Source: Meconema thalassinum (Eukaryota; Arthropoda; Insecta; Orthoptera; Tettigoniidae). Taken from it: a stretch of 64,000 nucleotides of DNA. Each line of letters begins with the position of its first letter. Within the stretch, counting starts at the first letter, position 1. The stretch spans positions 227,996,467 through 228,060,466 of the forward strand of contig OX336388.2 of assembly GCA_946902985.2 (NCBI GenBank), given 5' to 3'. The notes under the pieces are model-generated. The model had not been told where the DNA came from and searched no databases. It worked only from the letters and a program-made list of their open reading frames with translations. Of the stretch, positions 1 to 11,329 are shown in pieces. Position numbers and translations under genes: made by a program.

Positions 1-2315
1 ATTACTGCCTAAAATTAGGACTTCTCAAAAATCAACACAAGTAAGTTAACACGTGTCCAACAAAGAAAACACATATGACCGCCGTCATTTTTACAAGTAA
101 ATACGACTACACCACACGGGTGTCACACAGAGAAACAAACATGAACTGAGTCATAGAAAAATCACTAGGCTCAAAGCCAACATTTACATCATGAACACAA
201 TATTCCATCCATACGACATGCAATAATTCGTAACAAACGTGGCGAACTCCCCAATTAATTATGGTCCAAATAACCATCACAAAAGAACAGGTTTGCTAAT
301 GATAGCTTAATAGGGGCCAGTCGGTCAACAGGACTGCCTAACAAAATAAGTCACCATGGCTAGACGGGCGGTACGTGGAAATCTGCACATCTGTCAACCC
401 ACGTGTCCATAACCTCGACCTCCTAAGGCACGGGATCGAGTCTCGAAGAAGCGTGCCCCAAAGCACAATATATACGTGTGTGTGTGTCAGAACAAAAATA
501 TATCTCAGCATTTCCCCTAGGAAATCCAAGAATCAGCATTGGACAAGGTACAGTAGCCTCCGCGGAGCGCACTGCCTTTCCATCAAAAATACAACAACAA
601 CAAATATGAGGGCGGTAGCACCATCTACCCCTCTTCACGAAGAATCAAAACACACACCTGACACAAGAACACACACAGAATCACACGTATGGGTTTGACA
701 GAAACCTGAAATAAATGACATAAATATTTTTCCACCAGCTTGCGCTTCCGTTCTAGGCTGTGACTAACGAACCTGAAAAGGACTTAAAAAATCCAAAAAA
801 ATTTAGAACTAAGGTGTTCTACAATTACATCTTAATTTGTTGCGCTCGGCAATCCTAGTATGACTAATAACCTATTCATCAAACATCTTACATAATTACC
901 TCCCTTTCCTATCAAAAATATGAACTTTAATAAAGCACCACTTATCGAATGTAACGTGTTTCGCATCCGCATGGATAAAAATCAAGTACACGCGCCGTGT
1001 ACACTAAATATGACTCCAAAGAAAAATATACAACAAACAACTTTGGCCACGCGCCAACGTACATTTAAAACACTAGTGTCGGTGCACAAAAAAATCTAAA
1101 CAAGAAAAGAATAAAATGAACTATTTACAACGTTCCCACGCCTTATCTAACTACATATTGAGTAAATCAATTTTTGTACATCACCGCATCAGCTTGCAGA
1201 ACATATAACCTCCGTCCCGGCTCATTTCCCTACGGGAAATTAGCCCTCTATCGTCGACGTCGTCTTAGAAGCGATGCACATCAATCCGTCTCTTGGCCAA
1301 ACGTCGGACATCTTGGCGTAGTCTCTTGGACAGAAATGTTCAATGTTAATAAATTGCCTAGCTATAATCGCTGTGAGTTACTACTTTCACTCACGTTATG
1401 TCCTATGCGATTAATGATCGAAGACTTTCCCTATCTTAGCATTTGCTTACACACGCACAATTATCACTTGAAAAATACAATACAAAATTTACATAAATTA
1501 TACACTTTAAACACATCGTCACTGGCTTGAAAACAAGTCTTTAACATGACTGTCTCGCAGTCCTTATCTCGCTAGATATCTCCACTGCTCTACGTGAACC
1601 TTGTTCGCTTTGAGCACTAATTGGAATGTTCGTAAAGTCTTGCCCATTAAGAGCTGAAAATCGTGGCGCAGACTGGCGTGAACCTTGCTCACCAGAGCTC
1701 AATACAAAAGTTGTCACTACTATGATTATTAAGAGCGGTAAATCGCGACGCAGACTGGTGTGACCCTTGCTCACCAGAGCTCAAAACAGTTGTTCTCGAA
1801 ACAGCTTCTCCTCGATCAATTTATTGGAAACTGACAGAATGAGGTGGAGTGGGGAGAATTAACAAAAATATTCTAGAGTTTTCATCTCACAAACTTGGGA
1901 CTAGTATCAATCTTCATCATTTTATTCAAACGTCTCAGCGCACTTATGCGGAATTATTTCGGATCGGTGGTTCTTTAGATATGCGTTTCCGCGCCTTTTT
2001 TACAGGGTACGCCACCCATCGCGTGGTTTTGGCGTGGTCTCATCTGATTGGGTGATTCAATCCTAGGTCGGTTGAAACTCACTCGTGACCATCCCCTAAT
2101 GACTCCAATTTTGGTGCGCGTTGTTACACAATTTGTCCTTGAACTCGGCTTACCCGGTCGTCTTCAAGAATAACTACCAAGCCTGCATCTGTGGTAATCA
2201 TTGCAACACACTAACTTGGCTTCCCCTTTGTCAATTTCCACATGTACTGCCTGGGCATCAGTAATAATAATAATAAATCATGAATACTTATTCATCGCAG
2301 ATTAATAAGGGTTCA
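1..2315 (-). mobile_element. Left (3') LTR of Gypsy-type element, cut by window edge
   Basis: This segment repeats at 7262-9498 with only scattered mismatches over more than 2.2 kb. Both copies stop matching at the same point, after GGGTTCA (minus strand start TGAACCC), which gives the TG terminus expected of an LTR. The element's genes lie between the copies on the minus strand, so this is its 3' LTR. The LTR's other end lies outside the window. Open frames inside it are short, differ between the two copies and look like chance. High identity between copies suggests a fairly recent insertion. Confidence 0.88.
1649..1812. repeat. 82-bp tandem duplication present only in the left LTR
   Basis: Two diverged units start at 1649 (AAGAGCTGAAAATCG) and 1731 (AAGAGCGGTAAATCG), each containing CAGACTGG and CTCACCAGAGCTC. 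The matching place in the right LTR (about 8909-8975) holds a single unit. Because the two left units already differ from each other, loss of one unit from the right LTR is at least as likely as recent gain on the left. Confidence 0.75.
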
Positions 2316-2652
2316 TTTATCCTCAGCAAGGTTTTGAAATTCGAAGCAAGTGATTGATTTGGATTTTAAAAACAATATCCACAGTAGTAACAATACCATC
2401 TCTTAAGTACCTCACTCGACTGCTTGAGTGTACATCCCACTGACCCAATTAGTGTGCGCACTCCATGCCGGAATGTCATTCATACGTCTCGCTAGACCTC
2501 CCCTCCTTCTCACATGATTACCACTCCTGCCGGATCAGCTGTCTTGTTTACAAACAAAGCACGCTCTCCCCAGGCGCTACACGGCCACGTACTTTTGAGT
2601 GTTGGCTCTCAAATAAAATTCTGCAATAATGATTCTGCACTCATAATCCTGA
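2316..2652 (-). other. 3' untranslated part of Gypsy-type element
   Basis: Unique sequence between the integrase stop and the 3' LTR. On the minus strand the bases just before the LTR read GCTGAGGATAAA, a weak purine-rich stretch that could be the polypurine tract; it is not convincing. No other feature seen. Confidence 0.4.
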
Positions 2653-3333
2653 TTATTCGCCAAATGGTTCTCTTCTGTAATACGGCTTGAGATTCGCGCT
2701 ATTGAAGACAGATTTAGCGCCAGTGCTCAATTCTTCAAGTCTGTAAGCATTGTTACCCAAATTCTTAATGATGCGGAACGGGCCAATAAATTTTGGACAG
2801 AACTTTGCAAATACTTTGTTTTTGGGATCGGATATCGGTGGTCTTCGAACAAGCACTAGTTCCTGTTCCTGTAATTCTCGGTGAAATTTCTTTCCTCTGT
2901 ACCTCCTCAGTCTTCGGTCCGCTTGGTTCCTCATGTGCTCTCTTGTTCGCTGAATTCTCAACTCATGTGCTAATAATGGATCCCTTGGGCATGGAATAAT
3001 CTTGTCCCAAGATCTCTCAGGCAACCGGTTGTGGTGTACAACTAGTGGGACTTGCCCCGTCGACTCGTGCTTAGTAGTGTTCATGCACATCCCAATATCT
3101 CCTACTATTGCCTCCTTAAGCCGCTCCTGAAGTAAAATTTCAAATTTGGATCCGCTAATTTCTTCTTCCGCCAAATGTACCCAAAGTTCCTGCGAAATAT
3201 CTCGACTGTCAATTTCAACCACTGCTGTCTGCCTTACTCGTTCCTTCGTCAAGTTCTTATCTCCGATCGCCTCATTAGTGCATTCTTCATTGACCCAAGT
3301 ATTCGCCTCTCTCTCTAGTGGACTTTCTTCCAT
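2653..3333 (-). pseudogene. Gypsy-type pol remnant: linker fused to integrase C-terminus
   Basis: 226 residues. The first ~125 resemble the linker between protease and reverse transcriptase (acidic, LQERLKEA). From about residue 83 the text becomes the end of a retroviral-type integrase: NTTKHESTGQVP is the conserved N..H..TG..P motif after the catalytic core, followed by a basic QADRRLRRYRGKKF stretch and the GPFRIIKNLGNNAYRLEEL C-terminal fold that precedes LKPYYRRE. Reverse transcriptase (YxDD), RNase H and the integrase DD-E core are missing, so roughly 900 residues were lost with an in-frame join near 3090-3130. It lies in the same frame as the protease upstream, separated by one TAG at 3337-3339. 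The element cannot encode its own replication. Confidence 0.8.
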
Positions 3334-3336
3334 GTT

Positions 3337-3984
3337 CTAACCCACATGACTCAACCCCTCAACTTGTTTGAAACTCACAGTATTATTATGTAAGTCAATT
3401 ATAGCATGAAAATCACAGATAAAGTTGGCTCCCAAAATGACGTTATAATTCATCTTCGGTATCACGATGAATGTTTGCGAAAATGTGTGTTTTAATATAT
3501 CCAGGTTTAAATATGCTTGGTGCTTGCAAACTATGGTCTTGTCAGGAATGACCCCTCTGACTTTTATTAATGGTACAGGCATAATTGGAACGGTTTGTTT
3601 ACTTCCGATTTCTTTCAACAATACTTCCGTGACTAAGCTCACCTGGCTACCTGTGTCAATTAAACATCTCACTCTAATACCTCCCATACGTGCATAAATA
3701 ATCGGTAATTGTCTGATGACATTTCCTCGGTCCTTCACCACTTCCTCCAGGCAATCGTTCGGGAATGCTACCCACTCTTCTATGTTTGCAACAATCAACT
3801 CCTCCCGCTCCCTGGTGTCCTTCGTTCTCAGGCTATCTGGTTTTGGTTCATTCGAGTTTTTTTTAATCCTGGGACCCATTCGTTGAGTTCCGCCGGTTGT
3901 CATCGCGCCTCTCCTGCTGTCGTAATAAGCTTTCCGCCCCCGCTCCTTGGTGATTATCCGGGCTCTGCCTATTTGCCATCGCAC
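3337..3984 (-). CDS. Gypsy-type retroviral-like aspartic protease
   Basis: 215 residues. The active-site motif is CLIDTGSQVSLV (D-T-G intact, at about residues 108-119), preceded by the hydrophobic strand RVRC and followed by VILGANFICDFHAIID near the C-terminus, the ILG-x(4)-hydrophobic motif of retropepsins. This enzyme cleaves the gag-pol polyprotein inside the assembling particle. It overlaps the 3' end of gag by 122 bases (3863-3984) and is in the +1 frame relative to gag, so it would need frameshifting or an independent start; its first Met may not be the real start. A single in-frame stop separates it from the downstream integrase remnant. Confidence 0.85.
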   Translation of the reverse strand: MRWQIGRARIITKERGRKAYYDSRRGAMTTGGTQRMGPRIKKNSNEPKPDSLRTKDTREREELIVANIEEWVAFPNDCLEEVVKDRGNVIRQLPIIYARMGGIRVRCLIDTGSQVSLVTEVLLKEIGSKQTVPIMPVPLIKVRGVIPDKTIVCKHQAYLNLDILKHTFSQTFIVIPKMNYNVILGANFICDFHAIIDLHNNTVSFKQVEGLSHVG

Positions 3985-5118
3985 GCCCCCACTTCTCTTT
4001 CTCTATCTCGTCGGGATTTAACTCATCCAAATACTTCTGTGATTCGACGTACCGCTCATTCCAATCGTTGCGATAGTCTCCCTGATTATCTTGGCGATAG
4101 TTCCTCGTATTGTTCCACCTGCCATCTCCGTTCGTTTGGTAAGGTCTACCCTGCCTTGGGTTTCCCCTCCAGTTGGTATACTCTCGCTGGTACGTCCATT
4201 GATTGTGCTGGTTCTGAGTATTATGATTATAATTATCTCGGCGATTCTGGAAGTTCCTATTATTTTGATTGAATTGGTTTCGGCCATCATACTCTTGCCG
4301 TCTTGGTGTAAATTGCGTTCCGGTAGATTGTGTTTTTGTTTGGTTACTCTGGTTGTGATTGGTTTGGTGTCCCTGAACCACTTCAGCTGTGTTTACACAC
4401 TCCATGTTCCTTCTCCCTGTCTGCGGACTATCCATACTCGTCTCATCTAGATGGCGGAGTAACTCTTCAGCCTGAACTGCGGTCTTGATATTACCGGCCA
4501 CTAACAACTGCTGAATATTCATTGGAAACTGCTTACCAATGGTTAAAACCATGTTTTCCTCAGTAGGGGGGTCGTCAAAATCCCGGAATTTAACCAGCTG
4601 TTGGCTAAAGAATTCGGAAAATCTGGTGGGATGTGTGCTGTGATATTTCCTAGTGTATAAATCCATTCTCAACCCCTGCTGCAAAGAAGGACTCCAGAAC
4701 TTTCTCAAGAACGCCTCCCTAAACTGTGCCATGTCGGTAAATGTGTATTTAAAACTCTGGAACCAGATTAAGCTTGGGCCCTCCAAAAACTTTTCCTCAA
4801 GTCGCACCTGTTTTGCGGGACTGACATGTTGATCGTTAAAGTAGTCATCCAGCTGACGTAAAATGCTTTGGGAGTGGATCCTGAGTTCTTCCTGAATTTA
4901 TCGGGTTTGAAATCATTCCCCCTAATTACCTGTATCACTTGGGCAGGTGCCAAGCCGGGTTGTGGCGTTGACGTCTCCCCTCTGTAATGTTGGATCGTGT
5001 CGATCGTTATCTTAGGACTTTGACCTCGGCACGTATCCTCAGCCAACTTCAAGCCCACCGGACTTCCAATGCTTCCCTGTTTGCCTACTGTGTTTTCTGC
5101 AGAGAATAAAGTTGCGTT
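3863..5118 (-). pseudogene. Gypsy-type gag, capsid-like half with N/Q/R-rich tail
   Basis: Continuation of gag after an in-frame TAA at 5119-5121. The frame runs to about 4870, where a frameshift moves it into the 3863-4807 reading frame. The core reads WFQSFKYTFTDMAQFREAF then LRKFWSPSLQQGLRMDL and a following helix-rich stretch, typical of the retrotransposon gag (capsid) domain that builds the particle shell. The last ~140 residues are an unusual tract rich in Asn, Gln and Arg with several RGN/NRR groups; no CCHC zinc knuckle is visible where one would normally bind RNA. The tail overlaps the protease frame. Confidence 0.8.
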
Positions 5119-6198
5119 TTATAATGACCTTATCTCATTTTTAATTATGAGATCTGTGTGTTCTCGGAGTTTGGACTTCATGTTTTCCTCCAAAGCCTGC
5201 ACTCTAGTATTGTATTCACCTAGCCGCTTTAAAATCGTCAGCCTGTCTTCTTTAGTTTCGTTCACCTGCTGCTCCCAATCTTTCCGGATCCTGTTCTTCA
5301 AACTGCTAATTTTTTCTTCGCTCCTTTCCTGATTCTTCTCTAGCTCCTCTCGTATTTCTTCTCGTATTACCTGCTGGGTTTTAATTAATTGGTCTTCCAA
5401 GTTTTCCTGATTTGTATTTAGCTGTTCTCCTACCGCTTGTCGTATTAGCTCTTGTATTTGCTCTTGTGTTTTAACTAATTGTTCTCCTACCTCTTCTCGT
5501 ATTACCTGCTGGGTTTTAATTAATTGGTCTTCCAAGTTTTCACGCAAGTGCATACGTTCTTTCTCTGTTTTGATTTCGAGCTTATCGAGTTCCTTTATTA
5601 CTTCGAGTACATTGCTATCGACTGAATTAATCTGTTCCTGTAGTTTAACCTGTGCACTTTTTATTCCAGCCGTGTTGTTTACGCATGCTGCCTCGATTTG
5701 TTTTAATTTATCGGCTACCATTTCATCGAATTGTATGAGTTTATTGTCGAATTTGGACTCCAAGTTCTTAATTTCTCCTAATTGTTTTGCGTTATTTTCC
5801 GCTACCTCATCTGCCAGTTTCTCTAATTCTACCCTAGTACTTTGGTTTATGTCATGGGTGATCTTTTCTAACTGCTCTGTTTGTGTTATTGCCTGTTCTG
5901 ATAGTTTATGGTTCAATTCGTTTAATTGTTTATCGGTATCCAATTTCTGGACCTGCAATTGGACCGTAATGTCATTTAACTGTTTTTCACTGTGCTCCCG
6001 TAATTCGTATAATTGTTTGTCACTGTGTCCATGCTGAATTTCTAACTGTTCTTCCGTTTTAGCGGACATCTGCTCTAACTGTTCTTCCGTTTTCGCGGAC
6101 AATTGCTCTAACTGTTCTTCCGTTTTCGCGGACATCGGCATAGACATCTGTTCTAACAACCCTTTGATTTCTCTGATGCTAGCCATCGCACAATACAC
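5119..6198 (-). CDS. Gypsy-type gag N-terminal part, long coiled coil
   Basis: 359 residues starting MYCAMASIREIKG. Near the N-terminus is a short tandem repeat of the type SAKTEEQLEQ (three to four units), followed by more than 250 residues of heptad-like sequence rich in Glu, Lys, Gln and Leu, including repeated blocks NLEDQLIKTQQVIREE (two copies). A long parallel coiled coil is predicted. It reads through an in-frame TAA into the capsid-like half, so this probably was one protein. Its position first after the leader and before the capsid region marks it as gag. Such coiled-coil N-termini are known in some insect Gypsy gag proteins, but here it is the larger half. I cannot tell whether it is the original gag or an added domain. 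Confidence 0.7.
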   Translation of the reverse strand: MYCAMASIREIKGLLEQMSMPMSAKTEEQLEQLSAKTEEQLEQMSAKTEEQLEIQHGHSDKQLYELREHSEKQLNDITVQLQVQKLDTDKQLNELNHKLSEQAITQTEQLEKITHDINQSTRVELEKLADEVAENNAKQLGEIKNLESKFDNKLIQFDEMVADKLKQIEAACVNNTAGIKSAQVKLQEQINSVDSNVLEVIKELDKLEIKTEKERMHLRENLEDQLIKTQQVIREEVGEQLVKTQEQIQELIRQAVGEQLNTNQENLEDQLIKTQQVIREEIREELEKNQERSEEKISSLKNRIRKDWEQQVNETKEDRLTILKRLGEYNTRVQALEENMKSKLREHTDLIIKNEIRSL

Positions 6199-6777
6199 AA
6201 ATATAATCAGAGAAAAACAGGGTCATGCACCGGGATTTCAGTCATACACACGTACACATGTCATGATATTTAAATACTACTGATTCTAATTTAATAAAAT
6301 TTTCAGTAATCAAAATTTACTGAATAATGACTCTTATATCCAAACAACAAAATAACTCCCTTGTGATCTGCTTTTAAATTCCTAACCAACAGAATTTACG
6401 AACAACACCAATTAACCGAAGTTAATTAAATGTAAAATATAAGGCAACACCTTCCTGCTTTGACTGAGTTCAATAATATGCAAATTTTCTAATTTTAATA
6501 CCGGGCGCCAGAACAAGTTAATAACAAATACAATATCAACTTCTAACCTTGTTCAATATTTCTAACCTTAAGAACTCAGTGATTTTACTAATGCACATGG
6601 CGGTACAACATCGCCTCAATCTACTGAATTTACTTTTGCCCGCTTGACCTGGCATCATTTCTCAGCGAAATAAATATGAGATCAGCAAAGCAACAACAAC
6701 AACAATCCCCACTTGGGCAGCCATTTTTGTTTTATGAACCCTTGCAAAGAAGCTTATGAGACTCAGTTTCGGGGGGG
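6199..6777 (-). other. 5' leader of Gypsy-type element with candidate primer site
   Basis: Non-coding stretch between gag start and the 5' LTR. On the minus strand, 6510-6501 reads TGGCGCCCGG, whose first nine bases match the primer-binding site complementary to the 3' end of a tRNA-Lys (common in LTR elements). It sits 268 bases inside the TG/CA boundary at 6778, so either it is not the primer site or the LTR really begins at 6511. A run of seven G at 6771-6777 abuts the boundary. Confidence 0.45.
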
Positions 6778-9498
6778 TGTAACAGTCCATTTCGTAAGTT
6801 GTTGTTAAAGCGCTTCATTAACATGCAGGGTAACATATAACAAAATAACATGCAGGAAAAAGTGAAGCCAGGGTTAAAACAAATGAATTTAATGACAGAT
6901 CAGCTATTTACAAAATGAAATAAACAAACAAAACTCCCAAAATGACTCCCACTGAATAAAATTAATTGCCAAAAACTAGGCCTAATCTCAGGAGAGATTA
7001 TTAAACGGACCAAATGTCCCAAAAATCTGCAATGACAATGTATACGCGTGTGCTGTTCTACATGCTTAACGATGAGTACAATTGAATGCATGATTCGTCA
7101 TCATCCGGATAAACTTTCAGAAGACGAATCTGCATTGCTTAGATCTACACAGACGCGGGGAACAACCATACACAACTAAAACTAAACCGACACATCCTAT
7201 ACTAAATAAACAACAAATAATTTCCGCTTGAAATTGGAATCAAGAACTGCCGTAGAAAAAAATTACAGCCTAAAATTAGGACTTCTCAAAAATCAACACA
7301 AGTAAGTTAACACGTGTCCAACAAAGAAAACACATATGACCGCCGTCATTTTTACAAGTAAATACGACTACACCACACGGGTGTCACACAGAGAAACAAA
7401 CATGAACTGAGTCATAGAAAAATCACTAGGCTCAAAGCCAACATTTACATCATTAACACAATATTCTATCCATACGACATGCAATAATTCGTAACAAACG
7501 TGGCGAACTCCCCAATTAATTATGGTCCAAATAACCATCACAAAAGAACATGTTTGCTAATGATAGCTTAATAGGGGCCAGTCGGTCAACAGGACTGCCT
7601 AACAAAATAAGTCACCAAGGCTAGAAAGGCGCTAAGTGGAAATCTGCACATCTGTCAACCCACGTGTCAATAACCTCGACCTCCCAAGGTACGGGATCGA
7701 GTCTCGAAGAAGCGTGCCCCAAAGCACAATATATACGTGTGTGTGTGTCAGAACAAAAATATATCTCAGCATTTCCCCTAGGAAATCCAAGAATCAGCGT
7801 TGGACAAGGTACAGTAGCCTCCGCGGAGCGCACTGCCTTTCCATCAAAAATACAACAACAACAAATATGAGGGCGGTAGCACCATCTACCCCTCTTCACG
7901 AAGAATCAAAACACACACCTGACACAAGAACACACACAGAATCACACGTATGGGTTTGACAGAAACCTGAAATAAATGACATAAATATTTTTCCACCAGC
8001 TTGCGCTTCCGTTCTAGGCTGTGACTAACGAACCTGAAAAGGACTAAAAAAAAAACCAAAAAAATTTAGAACTAAGGTGTTCTACAATTACATCTTAATT
8101 TGTTGCGCTCGGCAACCCTAGTATGATTAATAACCTATTCATCAAACATCTTACATAATTACCTCCCTTTCCTATCAAAAATATGAACTTTAATAAAGCA
8201 CCACTTATCGAATGTAACGTGTTTCGCATCCGCATGGATAAAAATCAAGTACACGCGCCGTGTACACTAAATATGACTCCAAAGAAAAATATACAACAAA
8301 CAACTTTGGCCACGCGCCAACGTACATTTATAACACTAGTATCGGTGCACAAAAAAATCTAAACAAGAAAAGAATAAAATGAACTATTTAAAACGTTCCC
8401 ACGCCTTATCTAACTACATATTGAGTAAATCAATTTTTGTACATCACCGCATCAGCTTGCAGAACATATAACCTCCGTCCCGGCTCATTTCCCTACGGGA
8501 AATTAGCCCTCTACCGTCGACGTCGTCTTAGAAGCGATGCACATCAATCCGTCTCCTGGCCAAACGTCGGACATCTTGGCGTAGTCTCTTGGACAGAAAT
8601 GTTCAATGTTAATAAATTGCCTAGCTATAATCGGTGTGAGTTACTACTTTCACTCACGTTATGTCCTATGCGATTAATGATCGAAGACTTTCCCTATCTT
8701 AGCATTTGCTTACACACGCACAATTATCACTTGAAAAATACAATACAAAATTTACATAAATTATACACTTTAAACACATCGTCACTGGCTTGAAAAACAA
8801 GTCTTAAACATGACTGTCTCGCAGTCCTTATCTCGCTAGATATCTCCACTGCTCTACGTGAACCTTGTTCGCTTTGAGCACTACTTGGAATGTTAGTAAA
8901 GTCTTGCCCATTAAGAGCTGAAAATCGTGACGCAGACTGGCGTGACCCTTGCTCACCAGAGCTCAAAACAGTTGTTCTCGAAACAGCTTCTCCTCGATCA
9001 ATTTATTGGAAACTGACAGAATGAGGTGGAGTGGGGAGAATTAACAAAAATATTCTAGAGTTTTCATCTCACAAACTTGGGACTAGTATCAATCTTCATC
9101 ATTTTATTCAAACGTCTCAGCGCACTTATGCGGAATTATTTCGGATCGGCGGTTCTTTAGATATGCGTTTCCGCGCCTTTTTTACAGGGTACGCCACCCA
9201 TCGCGTGGTTTTGGCGTGGTCTCATCTGATTGGGTGATTCAATCCTAGGTCGGTTGAAACTCACTCGTGACCATCCCCTAATGACTCCAATTTTGGTGCG
9301 CGTTGTTACACAATTTGTCCTTGAACTCGGCTTACCCGGTCGTCTTCAAGAATAACTACCAAGCCTGCATCTGTGGTAATCATTGCAACACACTAACTTG
9401 GCTTTCCCTTTGTCAATTTCCACATGTACTGCCAGGGCATCAGTAATAATAATAACAAAATCATGAATACTTATTCATCGCAGATTAATAAGGGTTCA
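6778..9498 (-). mobile_element. Right (5') LTR of Gypsy-type element
   Basis: Positions 7262-9498 match 1-2315 nearly base for base. Reading the plus strand, the copy begins TGTAACAG at 6778 and ends GGGTTCA at 9498, giving TG...CA ends and a length of about 2.7 kb. If the primer-like TGGCGCCCGG at 6501-6510 is real the LTR would instead start at 6511 (about 3.0 kb). The left LTR is cut by the window, so its matching end cannot be compared. Confidence 0.8.
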
Positions 9499-9529
9499 AT
9501 ATATATTTCGTATGGGACACCATTTATAT

Positions 9530-9534
9530 ACACG
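9530..9534. other. Target-site duplication ACACG, left copy
   Basis: The five bases ACACG immediately precede the left BEL/Pao LTR and recur directly after the right LTR at 19317-19321. Five bases is the usual duplication for BEL/Pao integration. Confidence 0.85.
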
Positions 9535-9744
9535 TGGTTAGGAACTGCCAATGCGAGACCTCCTCTTTCGGGAAGGACTAGAAATGAAGCTTCTAGTCTA
9601 ATAAGCAAATGGATTTTACTAAGTAGGAACAGATTGAACATTGATAAGTAAATAGTAATGGAAACAGTTTGCCAATAACAGTGGTATTTTATTCAAAAAC
9701 AACTTTCGAAAGATTAACAATAAATAAATATATATACATGTAAA

Positions 9745-10077
9745 AAGCCTCCGTGGCTTAGGCGGCAGCACGCCGGCCTCTCACCGCTGGGTCCGTGGTT
9801 CAAATCCCGGTCACTCCATGTGAGATCTGTGCTGGACAAAACGGAGGCAGGCAGGTTTTTCTCCGGGTACTCCGGTTTTCCCTGTCAAAAATTTCATTCC
9901 AGCAACACTCTCCACTAGCATTTCATTTCATCTGTCATTCATTTAATCATTGCCCCAGAGGAGTGCGTCAGGCCTCGGCAGCCGGCACAGTTCATACCCT
10001 CGCCGCTAGATGGGGGCTTCATTCATTCCATTCCTGACCCGGTCGGAGACTGGAAGCAGGCTGTGGATTTTCATTTC
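9745..10077 (+). mobile_element. SINE family A (tRNA-derived), copy 1
   Basis: 333 bp with a tRNA-like head: A box in GTGGCTTAGGCGGCAGCAC and B box GGTTCAAATCC, then a conserved body (CTCCGGGTACTCCGGTTTTC) and a short TTTCATTTC tail. Flanked by the 13-bp duplication ATATACATGTAAA at 9732-9744 and 10078-10090. The paired BEL LTR near 17660-17680 shows the empty site, which proves insertion. The internal promoter would be read by RNA polymerase III; movement relies on a partner LINE. Confidence 0.92.
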
Positions 10078-11329
10078 ATATACATGTAAATGGAAATTTG
10101 ACCTGTGAAAGACCAACAACAAGCGAACAAGATTTCATAAGCTTTCAAAAACAACTCTCAAAAGATTAACAATAAATATATAAACAGGTAAATGGAAATT
10201 TGACCTTTGACAGGCCGACAACCAGCGAACAAGATTTCATAAGCTTTGAATGCAACAGACCGGAGAGTAAGTAACCACTTTGTGGCCTGTTAGTCTAAAT
10301 TCAAAAAGTAAAACTATGCAGGGTAAAATAGTGAGTAACTATAGTGCTCATAAATGGCTTAAAATCTAGCCTAGGACTGCACACTGAGAGTAGGCTAGTT
10401 TATTTACAGAAAAAATCAACATTAACATGCCAGTAGGGATAACATCCCGCTAGTCGCCTGATAGTTACAAGGCAAGGTTGTTTGCAATTGAAATGGTCCC
10501 AAAAACACCTTGATAGATTAAATATAGAAATAACCATTTACTTCGTCAAATAGGTGAACTGGTGTTAAGTCCCATAGTTTATACAAAAATAGAGAAAAGG
10601 ATGATTTGTTTTGAAGGATAGTTAACATGCGAAAGAGAGAGAACAGTTGTTTTCTCATAGCCCACAATTTAAAGGCATAATACATGCTTAAACCATTTAA
10701 TAGAAGGAAATAAGTTGAGTTGGGCATAGTTTGACAAGTTATTTAAGTCATGTAACATAACCCTAAAAAGAAAGATACTTTTTTAAGTTTAGAAATGTTT
10801 TAGGTTATATTAAACACTTAGCTTGTTGGCGTTGGTGTAGAGGAATTTCCACATAATAGAAATAGAGGAAGAACTTGTTGATCACTTTTTTCCGTCTTAG
10901 AAATGTTGAAGACTTCGTGTCCAGCACAGAAGAAAATTTGTATATCACCTTTGCTCAAGACAAACTGACGTAGGCCACGTATCGATGATAACTTATATAA
11001 ATTTCGTAGAACTCGCTTTTGATCACTTTTTTCCGTCTTGGAAATGTTGAAGACGTCGTGCCCAGCACAGAAGAAAATTTGTATATCACCTTTGCTGAAG
11101 ACAAACTGACGTAGGCCAAGTATCGATGTTAGCTTATATAGATTTCGTGGAACTCGCTTGTGACTGTTTAGAATGCACTGCGGGTTTGACTAGAAGCATT
11201 GTGCGTTGCATCAGCACACAGCATTGAGACACTTTCAAGAGTTGTGCGAACAGCGTGAAGACGGCTGAAGATGAGTGACTGGCATGGTGACTGGCTGGAG
11301 ACAGGCAGTTGATGTAGGCCAGGGCAGGC

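Noticed and set aside
1174..1530. 118-residue open frame in the Gypsy-type LTR, repeated at 8437-8793
   Set aside because: It is present twice only because the LTRs are duplicates. No motif, and it lies in a non-coding LTR; changes between copies show no sign of coding constraint.
5570..6037. Plus-strand frame opposite gag
   Set aside because: Antisense shadow of the coiled-coil gag; Ser/Cys/Leu-rich as expected from the reverse of Glu/Lys/Gln codons.
6771..6785. Polypurine tract of a plus-strand element
   Set aside because: All coding sequence between the LTRs is on the minus strand and no primer site follows the left LTR on the plus strand. Kept only as an unresolved boundary signal.
9750..9820. 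True tRNA gene
   Set aside because: Only A and B boxes are tRNA-like; the anticodon stem and acceptor do not fold, and it is the head of a repeated SINE with target duplications.
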